The notes beneath the pieces were generated by a model, which did no database searches, was not told where the DNA came from, and was given only the letters and a program-made list of their open reading frames with translations. Shown piece by piece: positions 1 to 7,745 of a DNA stretch of 64,000 nt (its first letter is position 1; every line of letters starts with the position of its first letter). The position numbers were made by a program, and so were the translations under genes. The stretch comes from Maricaulis sp. Its GTDB lineage: Bacteria > Pseudomonadota > Alphaproteobacteria > Caulobacterales > Maricaulaceae. The DNA is taken from the NCBI RefSeq assembly GCF_015665295.1, contig NZ_JADFAJ010000012.1, forward strand, positions 1-64,000, read 5' to 3'.

Positions 1-1350
1 GCGGGCGTCTCCTGGGTTGGCGAGAACGGCTTCTTCGGCGTCGCGGTCAAACAATCGAATGCGCTCTACGGCATCCCGGGCGGCCATGCCCATGGCGAGC
101 ACGAGGACGAGGATCATGACGAGGATCATGACGAAGATCATGCTGACGAGGATCACGATCATGACGAACACGGTCATGAGGATGTTCGCATTGACCTCGA
201 GCAGACCCGCTTCGACGTGCGCGGCGAGTGGCGCGATCTGGGTGAGCATATCGACCGCGTGAGGTTCTCTTTCGGCACGGGCAGCTATGAGCATGTCGAG
301 CTGGAAGGCGACGAAGTCGGCACCCGTTTCACCAATGAAGGATGGGAGGGCCGCATCGAGGCGCGCCACACCCCGATCAATCTGTGGGGCGGGACCTGGG
401 AAGGCGCGGCCGGTCTGCAGGCCTTCAATCGCGACTTCGCCGCCGATGGCGAGGAAGCCTTCGTTCCGCCGTCTGAAACCGCCGACTGGGGACTCTTCTT
501 CGTCGAGCGCTGGGATACGGGTGATTGGGGTCTGGAAGGCGGTCTGCGGGTCGAGCAGCGCGATCTCGACACCCCGACCGACAGCCGCAGCTTCGATACG
601 TTCAGCGTTTCCGGCTCGGTTTTCGTGCGCCCGGCGCGCGACACCTTCCTTGCCTTCACCCTGTCGTCGGCCGAGCGGGCACCGACCGATGTCGAACTCT
701 TCGCCGACGGTCCGCATGTCGCCACGCGCTCCTATGAGCAAGGCGATGCGAACCTGGCGGTCGAGCGCGCCCTTTCGGCAGAGCTGACGGCGCGGACGCT
801 GATCGCGGACTGGTCGCTGGAAGCCTCGATCTTCCGGGCCGACTATGACGGCTTTATCGCCGCCTATGCGACGGGCACCGAGGAAGATGGCCTGCCGACC
901 TTTGCCTACAGCCAGGACGATGTGGTCCTGTCCGGCTTTGAGGGGCGCCTGGAAGGCCCGCTCGGTTCGCTGGGCGGATGGGATATCGACGGTGAGCTGA
1001 CCGGTGAATATGTCCAGGCCAGCCTGGACAGCGGCGGGGACCTGCCGCGCCTGCCGCCGCTGTCACTGACGGGCGGCGTGACGGCCTCCCGTGGCGGTCA
1101 CGACCTGCATGTCGAAGTCGAATGGGCGGACGTCCAGAACGACACGGCGGCCTTCGAGTTCAAGACGCAGTCCTATGTGCTGGTCAATGCGCGCTGGACC
1201 TTCGAGCCCTTCGAGGCGCGTGATCTTCGGGTGATCCTGGAAGGCCGCAATCTCACCGACCAGGAAGCGCGTCTGCACACATCTGTCCTGAAAGACCAGG
1301 TGCCGCTGCCGGGGCGCAATTTCCGCGCAGCGCTGGTTCTCGACTTCTAG
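1..1350 (+). CDS. TonB-dependent receptor, C-terminal part, probable zinc type (5' end outside window)
   Basis: The reading frame is open from base 1, so the plug and first barrel strands lie upstream. The visible 449 residues are amphipathic barrel strands and end in a typical aromatic terminus (LVLDF). Bases 85-180 encode a 32-residue stretch with 10 His among Asp and Glu, built from repeats of DEDH. Such a His/acid-rich extracellular loop is known in ZnuD-type zinc receptors, so zinc import across the outer membrane is the likely job (inference). The segment GRNLTDQEARLH near the end is the usual receptor signature. The stop is followed by a perfect hairpin. Other metals (nickel, cobalt) cannot be excluded. 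Confidence 0.88.
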   Translation, partial: AGVSWVGENGFFGVAVKQSNALYGIPGGHAHGEHEDEDHDEDHDEDHADEDHDHDEHGHEDVRIDLEQTRFDVRGEWRDLGEHIDRVRFSFGTGSYEHVELEGDEVGTRFTNEGWEGRIEARHTPINLWGGTWEGAAGLQAFNRDFAADGEEAFVPPSETADWGLFFVERWDTGDWGLEGGLRVEQRDLDTPTDSRSFDTFSVSGSVFVRPARDTFLAFTLSSAERAPTDVELFADGPHVATRSYEQGDANLAVERALSAELTARTLIADWSLEASIFRADYDGFIAAYATGTEEDGLPTFAYSQDDVVLSGFEGRLEGPLGSLGGWDIDGELTGEYVQASLDSGGDLPRLPPLSLTGGVTASRGGHDLHVEVEWADVQNDTAAFEFKTQSYVLVNARWTFEPFEARDLRVILEGRNLTDQEARLHTSVLKDQVPLPGRNFRAALVLDF

Positions 1351-1360
1351 CAAGCCGTCC

Positions 1361-1390
1361 GCGACAGCCTGCCGCGCGGCAGGCTGTCGC
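1361..1390. terminator. Perfect 13-bp hairpin after the TonB receptor gene
   Basis: Arms GCGACAGCCTGCC and GGCAGGCTGTCGC are exact inverse complements around a 4-base loop, 10 bases after the receptor stop. There is no T tract, so it may be a weak or factor-assisted terminator, or an mRNA-stabilising 3' hairpin. Confidence 0.5.
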
Positions 1391-1435
1391 GCGGCGAAAC
1401 GCGCACTGCCCTGTGCAGGCGGCTGGGTCCAGAAA

Positions 1436-1456
1436 GTCCCTACACTTTTTAGGGAC
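1436..1456 (+). promoter_or_regulatory. 7-bp inverted repeat just upstream of the ompW ribosome binding site
   Basis: Arms GTCCCTA (1436-1442) and TAGGGAC (1450-1456) flank a 7-base T-rich loop and end 2 bases before the GAAAGGA Shine-Dalgarno region of the next gene. It could be a repressor operator or a leader hairpin that affects initiation. No regulator is identifiable from the sequence. Confidence 0.35.
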
Positions 1457-1471
1457 GAAAGGATCAATCCC

Positions 1472-2092
1472 ATGAAACGCCTGTATCTCACCGCTGCCCT
1501 TGTCGCGCTGGTCGCGGCCGCGCCCGCCTCGGCCGAGAGCGGTGACTGGCTGGTTCGCCTGCGCGGCATAAACGTGGCCCCCAATGAATCTGCGGACATC
1601 GCCACGATTGGCGGCGATGTCGATATCGACACCTCGATCGTGCCGGAACTGGACATCACCTATTTCGTGCGGGACCAGTGGGCGCTTGAACTCATTCTCG
1701 GGGTCACACCGCATGATGTGATGGCCGTTGGCACCAGCCTCGGCGACGTCGATCTCGGTGACGTGACCCTGCTGCCGCCGACGCTGACGCTGCAATATCA
1801 CTTGAATCCTGACGGACAGGTCCGGCCCTATCTCGGTGCCGGGGTCAATTACACCCATTTCTTTGATGCCGACCTGCCCGCAGGCTCGACCCTGACCGCG
1901 ATCGATTATGATGCCAGCTTTGGTCTCGCCGCCCAGGCCGGGGTTGATTTTGCCCTCGACGAAGACTGGGTCTTCAATGTCGATGTCAAATACATCGATA
2001 TCGATACGGACGTGACCATCAATGGCGCAATCGCTGCCGATGTTCAGATCGATCCGGTGGTTTTCGGACTGGGTTTCGGCCGCCGCTTCTGA
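1472..2092 (+). CDS. ompW: OmpW-family outer membrane protein
   Basis: The protein has 206 residues with a Sec signal peptide (cleavage near ASA-ES, residue 22) and alternating hydrophobic strands suited to the eight-stranded OmpW barrel. Family hallmarks visible are the WLVRLRG start of the mature chain, the central PTLTLQYHL and YLGAGVNYT segments, and the terminal GFGRRF strand. OmpW proteins form narrow hydrophobic channels in the outer membrane; the physiological substrate here is unknown. The start has AAAGGA 8 bases upstream. A short inverted repeat precedes it and a rho-independent terminator follows, so it is probably monocistronic. Confidence 0.9.
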   Translation: MKRLYLTAALVALVAAAPASAESGDWLVRLRGINVAPNESADIATIGGDVDIDTSIVPELDITYFVRDQWALELILGVTPHDVMAVGTSLGDVDLGDVTLLPPTLTLQYHLNPDGQVRPYLGAGVNYTHFFDADLPAGSTLTAIDYDASFGLAAQAGVDFALDEDWVFNVDVKYIDIDTDVTINGAIAADVQIDPVVFGLGFGRRF

Positions 2093-2115
2093 TTTTTGCA
2101 GTTGCCGGTCAAGTC

Positions 2116-2148
2116 AAATGCCGGGCGGGTCATCCGTCCGGCATTTTT
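2116..2148 (+). terminator. Rho-independent terminator of ompW
   Basis: The stem pairs ATGCCGGGCGG with CCGTCCGGCAT (one G-T pair) around a 5-base loop and runs directly into TTTTT, 24 bases after the ompW stop. Confidence 0.85.
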
Positions 2149-2246
2149 CTTGCTACAGCATGCTCGCACAGGCCTGCGCCGCTCCGTTGCCGGGGCAGGT
2201 CATATCCGCTATCCAGTGCGCAAAGAACTTACAAGGGGTTTCTATC

Positions 2247-3032
2247 ATGGTCGACGCTGCCGCCAACGAGCCGCGCCTTACCGGGACTGTTCCGCTCTAC
2301 AAGAATGTGGAGCCGCTCAATCGCCAAAAACACGCCAAATACGGTGTGAACACGGTTACTCAGCCGTTCAACTTCCTCAAGGACTGGCATTTCGTGCCAG
2401 CCATCAGCGCGGAATTCCCGCTGGCTTGCGGCAGCTATCCGATCATCTTCCTCGGCGAGAAGAAGATGCCGATCCTGGTCATGGGCCTGCGTCAGGGTTC
2501 CAACGTCTTCGTGTCCGCCGACGGCCAGTTCGACTCCGAACACTACATGCCGGCCTATGTCCGTCGCTATCCCTTCGTGAGCGCCGCCAATCCGAACGAC
2601 CAGCCGTCCACGGTGTGCGTCGATCTGGATGCCGAGTTTGTCGTCACCGAGAATTCGGAGCGTCCCTTCTTCGACGCCAATGGCGAGCCGACCGAGTATA
2701 CGCGCCAGGCCATCGATTTCGTGTCCGCTTTCGAGAATGATGCGCGCGCCACGGAAGCCTTTGTCGAGCGTCTGGTCGCCCTCGACCTGCTCGAGAAGAA
2801 AGACGTCAAGGTGTCCAATCCGGATGATCCGGAAAACCCGGTCACCGTCGCCGAGTATTTCGGTGTCTCTTCTGAAAAGTTTGACGCCCTGCCGGCTGCC
2901 AAGCTCAAGGAATTGCAGAGCAATGGCGATCTTGCGCACATCATTTCGCACATGATCTCGCTGCAGCGTTGGGACCGTATCCTGCGCCGTACGTCGAACC
3001 TTGCAGCGGCTCAGGCACCGGTCCAGGCCTGA
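2247..3032 (+). CDS. SapC-family protein
   Basis: The product has 261 residues, with no signal peptide and no membrane segment. It matches the SapC family of alphaproteobacteria: an N-terminal PLYKNVEPLNRQKH segment, central FPLACGSYPIIF and YVRRYPFV motifs, and a C-terminal region rich in charged helices. The biochemical role of the family is not settled; the name comes from a surface-array or transport context and should not be over-read. ATG 2247 is preferred because AAGGGG lies 8 bases upstream; earlier in-frame codons overlap ompW. Terminators on both sides make it an independent unit. Confidence 0.8.
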   Translation: MVDAAANEPRLTGTVPLYKNVEPLNRQKHAKYGVNTVTQPFNFLKDWHFVPAISAEFPLACGSYPIIFLGEKKMPILVMGLRQGSNVFVSADGQFDSEHYMPAYVRRYPFVSAANPNDQPSTVCVDLDAEFVVTENSERPFFDANGEPTEYTRQAIDFVSAFENDARATEAFVERLVALDLLEKKDVKVSNPDDPENPVTVAEYFGVSSEKFDALPAAKLKELQSNGDLAHIISHMISLQRWDRILRRTSNLAAAQAPVQA

Positions 3033-3055
3033 TCGTCTGACTGATCTGATCCATG

Positions 3056-3084
3056 AACGGCCGTGCCCCCGGGTGCGGCCGTTT
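3056..3084 (+). terminator. Terminator-like hairpin after the SapC gene
   Basis: AACGGCCG (3056-3063) pairs with CGGCCGTT (3076-3083) 24 bases after the stop and is followed by T-rich sequence interrupted by GCA. Confidence 0.6.
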
Positions 3085-3186
3085 GCATTTGTGATCACGG
3101 TTGCGCGAAGCCGGTTCGACGTGGACGAAAAAGCGACTATATCCTCCGCACATACGCTGATCGTCGCGGTTCCAAGAGGTAGTTGA

Positions 3187-5301
3187 ATGCGTGTCCTGAA
3201 CGGGCTGTTTTCCCTGATATTGATCGCGGTTGCGACGGGTTTTGCCACCGCTCCCGCCCCGGCCCAGTCCGGCTGGTCGAGCGGGCAGGAAATCATCGAG
3301 GCCGAACTGGTCTCGGACCGCGCTGTCGTGGCCCCGGGCGATGCCTTCCATATCGGGCTGCACCAGATCATGCCCGAAGGCTGGCATACCTATTGGCGCA
3401 ATCCCGGCGATAACGGCCTGCCGGTCGAGATCGACTGGACGCTGCCGGCGGGGGTCGAGATCGGTGACGTGGTCTGGCCGACGCCGATCGAGCTGCCGCT
3501 TACCGACATGATCATGGATTATGGCTACAAGGACGAACTCGTCCTGCCCATGCCGGTTACGGTCGCTGCAGACTTTGCCGGCACCATGATCGAGCTGCAG
3601 GCCGATGCAACCTGGCTGGTCTGTGACGATATCTGTGTCCCGGAAGAGCGGATGCTCTCGCTGACGCTGCCGGTCGCGGAGACCAGCGTCCAGGACGAGG
3701 CGGGCTATTGGTATATCCGTGCCGCACTCGATAGCGAGCCCCGGGCCGACCCGGAAGTTGCCGCCCGCCTGTCCGTGGAAGGTGGCCATGTCATCCTCGA
3801 GCTGGAAGGTCCCGCTTTCGGCGATCCGGCCATGATCACGGCGCTGCGCTTTTTCCCCTATGAAACCGGCGTCGTCCGCAATGCCGGTCTCCAGGCCCTG
3901 TCAGCCGGTGAGGGCACCACGCTGGTGGTAATGGAGCCGGGCTATGCGGTTCAGTCCGCAGCGCTCAGCGCGCAAGGCGGTGTCGTGACCTGGACCGATG
4001 CACGCGGCGACCATGCGATCGCGATCTCTGCCGATCCCGGTCCAGGCGGATACGGCCTGCCGCCGCGCAGTGGCGCGGTGACGCAGAACGCCGCGCCGGT
4101 CGGCGTGATCGGACTGTTATTGCTGGCCTTTGGCGGTGGTCTCATCCTCAACCTGATGCCGTGCGTCTTCCCGGTCTTGTCGATCAAGGTTCTGAAATTC
4201 GTGCAGGTGGCCCACGCCGATGCCGGCGCCGTGCGGGCCCAGGGCGTGTTCTTCCTGGTCGGTGTACTGGTCAGCTTTGTCGGTCTCGCCGGCGCCCTTG
4301 TCATCCTGCGCGAAATCGGGCTGCCGGTCGGCTGGGGCTTCCAGCTGCAGGTTCCCATCGTCGTCGCCGGCCTGGCGCTGCTGCTTTTTGCAATTGGCCT
4401 CAACCTGCTCGGTGCCTTCGAGGTGGGAACCCGCCTGATGGGGCTTGGTTCCGGACTCGCCGACAAGCCCGGCTGGAAGGGCGCTTTCTTCACCGGCGTG
4501 CTTGCCGTTGTGGTCGCGGCCCCCTGTGTCGGGCCTCTGGCTGCCGGCGCCCTCGGACTGGCGCTGACCCAGCCGGCAATCGTCGTCCTGCTGGTCGCCG
4601 CGGCCATGGGCCTGGGACTGGCGGCGCCCTTCGTGATGTTCGCGCTCTTCCCGACCCTGTTGCGCTTCCTGCCCAGGCCGGGCGGCTGGATGGTCACCTT
4701 CAAGCAATTCCTGGCCTTCCCGATGTTTGCCTCGGTGGTGTGGTTGAGCTGGGTGCTGGCGATCCAGTCCGGTCCTACTGGCCTGATCTTTCTCGGCAGC
4801 GCCATGCTGGCGCTTTCCTTCGCCGTCTGGGCCCACGGTCAGGGCCACCGGGTCTGGTCGGTCATCGCCATCATCGCCCTGGCGCTGGGCGTGGTCAGCC
4901 TGGTTGCCATCGCGCGCCTGCCGGCGGCGACCAATTCGACCGCCATGGCCGGCGAGGAGGAGATCTGGTCACGCGAGCGGGTCGCCGAGCTGCAGGTCAT
5001 GGGGCAGCCGGTCTTTGTCGATGTGACGGCGGCCTGGTGCGTGACCTGCCAGATCAACAAGCTGACCGTGCTCAATTCCGACACCGTCAAGGATGCCTTC
5101 GAGACGTTTGGCGTCGTCAGCATGCGGGCCGACTGGACCAATCGCAATGAGACCATCGGCGCGCTGATCAGCGAGCATGGCCAGGCGGGCGTTCCGCTTT
5201 ATCTGATGTATCCGGCGTCCGGCGGATCGCCGCGTGTGTTGCCCACCGTGCTGACCACCGGCGGGTTTGTCGATCAGCTGGAGTGGGCGGCGAGCAACTA
5301 G
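3187..5301 (+). CDS. ScsB/DsbD-family membrane thiol:disulfide reductant conductor
   Basis: The 704-residue protein has three modules: a signal peptide and periplasmic beta domain with a Cys pair (C146 and C150, CDDIC); a membrane DsbD domain (about residues 300-585) with one Cys in each half (MPC at 326, APC at 447); and a C-terminal thioredoxin-like domain with WCVTC (C618, C621). Electrons would pass from cytoplasmic thioredoxin through the membrane cysteines to the periplasmic domains, keeping envelope partners reduced. The long N-terminal domain and CxxxC resemble ScsB of Caulobacter more than classical DsbD (inference). Its start has AAGAGG 8 bases upstream. No thiol partner gene is adjacent. 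Confidence 0.85.
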   Translation: MRVLNGLFSLILIAVATGFATAPAPAQSGWSSGQEIIEAELVSDRAVVAPGDAFHIGLHQIMPEGWHTYWRNPGDNGLPVEIDWTLPAGVEIGDVVWPTPIELPLTDMIMDYGYKDELVLPMPVTVAADFAGTMIELQADATWLVCDDICVPEERMLSLTLPVAETSVQDEAGYWYIRAALDSEPRADPEVAARLSVEGGHVILELEGPAFGDPAMITALRFFPYETGVVRNAGLQALSAGEGTTLVVMEPGYAVQSAALSAQGGVVTWTDARGDHAIAISADPGPGGYGLPPRSGAVTQNAAPVGVIGLLLLAFGGGLILNLMPCVFPVLSIKVLKFVQVAHADAGAVRAQGVFFLVGVLVSFVGLAGALVILREIGLPVGWGFQLQVPIVVAGLALLLFAIGLNLLGAFEVGTRLMGLGSGLADKPGWKGAFFTGVLAVVVAAPCVGPLAAGALGLALTQPAIVVLLVAAAMGLGLAAPFVMFALFPTLLRFLPRPGGWMVTFKQFLAFPMFASVVWLSWVLAIQSGPTGLIFLGSAMLALSFAVWAHGQGHRVWSVIAIIALALGVVSLVAIARLPAATNSTAMAGEEEIWSRERVAELQVMGQPVFVDVTAAWCVTCQINKLTVLNSDTVKDAFETFGVVSMRADWTNRNETIGALISEHGQAGVPLYLMYPASGGSPRVLPTVLTTGGFVDQLEWAASN

Positions 5302-5310
5302 CCACCGGAC

Positions 5311-5787
5311 TTACCCGCCCGAGAGGGCCGGGCAACTGGCGGGCAGTTCGACGTTCGCAAGGTCGGTATCGCTGTCAACGGCGGGTGCGATCTCGCTCGC
5401 ATCCGACATCAGTGCGGCCAGATCGGTATAGATATGGGCCTGCTCGGCGGCGGTCTCTGCGGCGTTGAGGGCTTCAAGGCGCGAGGCTGCATCAGCCGAC
5501 ATGCCGCGGAAGATGCAGCGCAGGTCGATCGGGCCGCCGGCCTCATCGATCCGCCGGCTCATCAACAGCGCCTCGACGGAAAACTGTTCCAGCTCGAAAG
5601 AAAGCGGGTCCTCGATATCAAGCGGGCTGGCCGGCGCGGCGGGGCGCAGGGCGGCCTGCCGGGCGCGTTCGCGGGCGGTGGCGCCGATAGCGTCGGCGAA
5701 GGCCGCGAACGCGCCGCCCGGTCCCGCGAAAGCGGCAGAGCTGGTCAGCAGGCTCGCGGCGAAGGCGGCAATCAGGGCGGATTTCAT
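5311..5787 (-). CDS. Secreted hypothetical protein with two cysteines
   Basis: The 158-residue product begins with a clear Sec signal peptide (MKSALIAAF..., cleavage near AFA-GP). The mature part is Ala-rich and helical and has two Cys (RCIF and the C-terminal SCPALSGG) that could form a disulfide. I do not recognise a family. ATG 5787 is chosen because it begins the signal peptide and has GGGAGAG upstream; a longer frame to 5877 lacks a site. It converges on the DsbD/ScsB gene with only 9 bases between stops. A periplasmic disulfide substrate of that neighbour is conceivable but untested. Confidence 0.65.
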   Translation of the reverse strand: MKSALIAAFAASLLTSSAAFAGPGGAFAAFADAIGATARERARQAALRPAAPASPLDIEDPLSFELEQFSVEALLMSRRIDEAGGPIDLRCIFRGMSADAASRLEALNAAETAAEQAHIYTDLAALMSDASEIAPAVDSDTDLANVELPASCPALSGG

Positions 5788-5968
5788 CGGACTCTCCCGT
5801 ACGGTCTTGGCCTGTCTTAGCAGTAACGCCTTGATTTCCGGTGAATCGACCGGCATCTCCCCTTTCAGTCTGCGCACGCGGGTTCACACAGCGCGCCGGC
5901 TCGTGGAAAACACCGCCTGAACAGGGTCGTCATGCGCGGGCAGGCGATCCGGCAAACCGGAGATCGAG

Positions 5969-7444
5969 ATGAGCGCCAAGAAACCCTTCCGACCCAAGGC
6001 CCGCCGTCCGCGCGGCTTTGAAGACCGCAGCGGGTCTGTCCTCCGGGTCGAGCGCCATCTGGTCGAGACCGCCAGCCGGATCTATGACGACTGGGGGTTC
6101 GAGCCGCTGCAGACCTCCGCTTTCGAATATGCCGACGCGCTCGGCAAATTCCTGCCTGACGAGGAACGGCCCAATGAGGGCGTGTTCGCGCTCGAGGATG
6201 ATGACGGGCAATGGCTGTCGCTGCGCTACGATCACACGGCGCCCCTGGCCCGTTTCGTGGCCGAGAATTTCCAGGATCTAAACAAGCCCTATCGCCGCTA
6301 TCAGGCGGGCGATGTGTGGCGCAATGAGAAGCCGGGACCAGGCCGTTTCCGCCAGTTCGTGCAATGCGATGCCGACACCGTCGGCGCCGGCAGCCCGTCT
6401 GCCGATGCCGAGATGATCGCGCTGGCCGCCGATGTCATGCGCGCGGTTGGCCTGGCCGATGGCGATTATGTGGTGCGGGTCAATGACCGCCGCATCCTCG
6501 ACGGCGTGCTGGAATCCATCGGCGCCGCCGATCCGGAGCGCCGCATGCGCGTGCTTCGGGCCGCCGACAAGCTCGACCGGCTCGGCCGCGACGGTGTCGC
6601 GCTCCTGCTCGGCGAAGGCCGCAAGGACGAGTCCGGCGACTATACCGAAGGCGCCAGGCTCGACGCGGCCGGCATCGACACGGTGCTCGGCTTTCTCGAT
6701 GCCGGCGGTGGCAGCCGCAGCGATGTGATCGCCCGCCTGGAGCCGCTGATCGGGACCTCCGAGACAGGCAAGGCGGGCCTCGCAGCGCTTGCCGAGATCG
6801 ATGCGGTGCTCAGCGCCATCGGCGTGGGTGTCGACCGGGCCCTGTTCGACCCGTCCGTCGTCCGCGGTCTTGGCTATTACACCGGACCGGTCTTCGAGGC
6901 CGAGCTGCTGGCGCAGGCCCAATATGAGGACGGTTCGCCGATCCAGTTCGGCTCGGTTGGCGGTGGCGGTCGCTATGACGATCTGGTCTCGCGCTTCACC
7001 GGGCAGGCTGTGCCCGCCACCGGCTTTTCCTTCGGGGTCAGCCGCTTCGCCGCCGCCCTGTCGGCCCTGGGCCTGACCGGTTCGGTCGAGGAGAAGCCGC
7101 TGGTGCTGGTCGTGGCCAGCGAGAAGGACCAGTCCGCTGCCTATCTGGCCATGGCACGCGAGCTGCGCGCCGCCGGGTTCCGCGCCGAAGCCTTTGTCGG
7201 CTCAGGCAATATGGGCAAGCAGATGAAATACGCCGATCGGCGCGGCGCGGTGGCGGCTGTCATCGTCGGATCGGATGAGCGCGAACAGGGCCTGGTCACG
7301 ATCAAGGATCTCAAGCTGGGCGCGCGCCTGGCTGCGGATATCAGCGATAACAAGCAATGGCGCGAAGAGCAGCCGGCGCAGGAAACCGTGTCCCGCGAGG
7401 GCTGGATTGCGGCGGTGTCCGCAGTCTCCCAACGCAACAAGTAG
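5969..7444 (+). CDS. hisS: Histidyl-tRNA synthetase
   Basis: Class II synthetase of 491 residues that charges tRNA-His in the cytoplasm. Visible signatures: the motif 2 region (RYDHTAPLARF and FRQFVQCDADTVG), the histidine-binding loop VVRGLGYYTGPVFEAEL, motif 3 GGGGRYDDL, and a C-terminal anticodon-binding domain (about 360-470). The loop reads RGLGYY where most bacteria have RGLDYY, as expected for the alphaproteobacterial branch known to use tRNA-His lacking the G-1 base (family knowledge). The start has GGAG upstream. It is transcribed alone; a strong terminator stands 165 bases after the stop. Confidence 0.95.
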   Translation: MSAKKPFRPKARRPRGFEDRSGSVLRVERHLVETASRIYDDWGFEPLQTSAFEYADALGKFLPDEERPNEGVFALEDDDGQWLSLRYDHTAPLARFVAENFQDLNKPYRRYQAGDVWRNEKPGPGRFRQFVQCDADTVGAGSPSADAEMIALAADVMRAVGLADGDYVVRVNDRRILDGVLESIGAADPERRMRVLRAADKLDRLGRDGVALLLGEGRKDESGDYTEGARLDAAGIDTVLGFLDAGGGSRSDVIARLEPLIGTSETGKAGLAALAEIDAVLSAIGVGVDRALFDPSVVRGLGYYTGPVFEAELLAQAQYEDGSPIQFGSVGGGGRYDDLVSRFTGQAVPATGFSFGVSRFAAALSALGLTGSVEEKPLVLVVASEKDQSAAYLAMARELRAAGFRAEAFVGSGNMGKQMKYADRRGAVAAVIVGSDEREQGLVTIKDLKLGARLAADISDNKQWREEQPAQETVSREGWIAAVSAVSQRNK

Positions 7445-7608
7445 TGGCAAAAAGTCGAGCGTGTAAGGTCGCTTATCCCCAAGCGTCAAGATTTGGGGGG
7501 TTGACGTAACCGGGTGCTCACGTCAACGTCGTAATCGGACTGGGCCTGACCGCTCTGTCTTTTGGCGTTTCGGGGAGGAGACGCCCTTTATCGACCAACC
7601 GTTATCTC
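7445..7608 (+). other. Long hisS 3' leader-like stretch, possible structured RNA
   Basis: No protein is supported in these 164 bases. They hold an 8-bp hairpin (GTTGACGT at 7500-7507 with ACGTCAAC at 7520-7527) and GC-rich sequence up to the terminator. It could be only a long 3' UTR, or a small RNA that uses the hisS terminator as its own. Confidence 0.3.
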
Positions 7609-7637
7609 GGGGCTGGCCTTTGCCAGCCCCTTTTTTT
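7609..7637 (+). terminator. Strong rho-independent terminator
   Basis: GGGGCTGGC (7609-7617) pairs perfectly with GCCAGCCCC (7622-7630), the loop is CTTT, and seven T follow. It ends transcription from hisS or from a small RNA between. Confidence 0.92.
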
Positions 7638-7685
7638 GAGTTGTTTCTGGCTCGGGGCCACCGGCTTTTTATCCGGTTCCGGACA

Positions 7686-7719
7686 TGAAAAGGGCGGACC
7701 TGCCTGCGCCGGTCCGCCC
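7686..7719 (-). terminator. Rho-independent terminator of the coiled-coil protein gene
   Basis: On the minus strand GGGCGGACC pairs with GGTCCGCCC around a 10-base loop and is followed by TTTTC. It stands about 25 bases after the stop of the gene at 7746-8903. Confidence 0.75.
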
Positions 7720-7745
7720 CTTGCCTGGCTGGAAAGGATTGCCGG

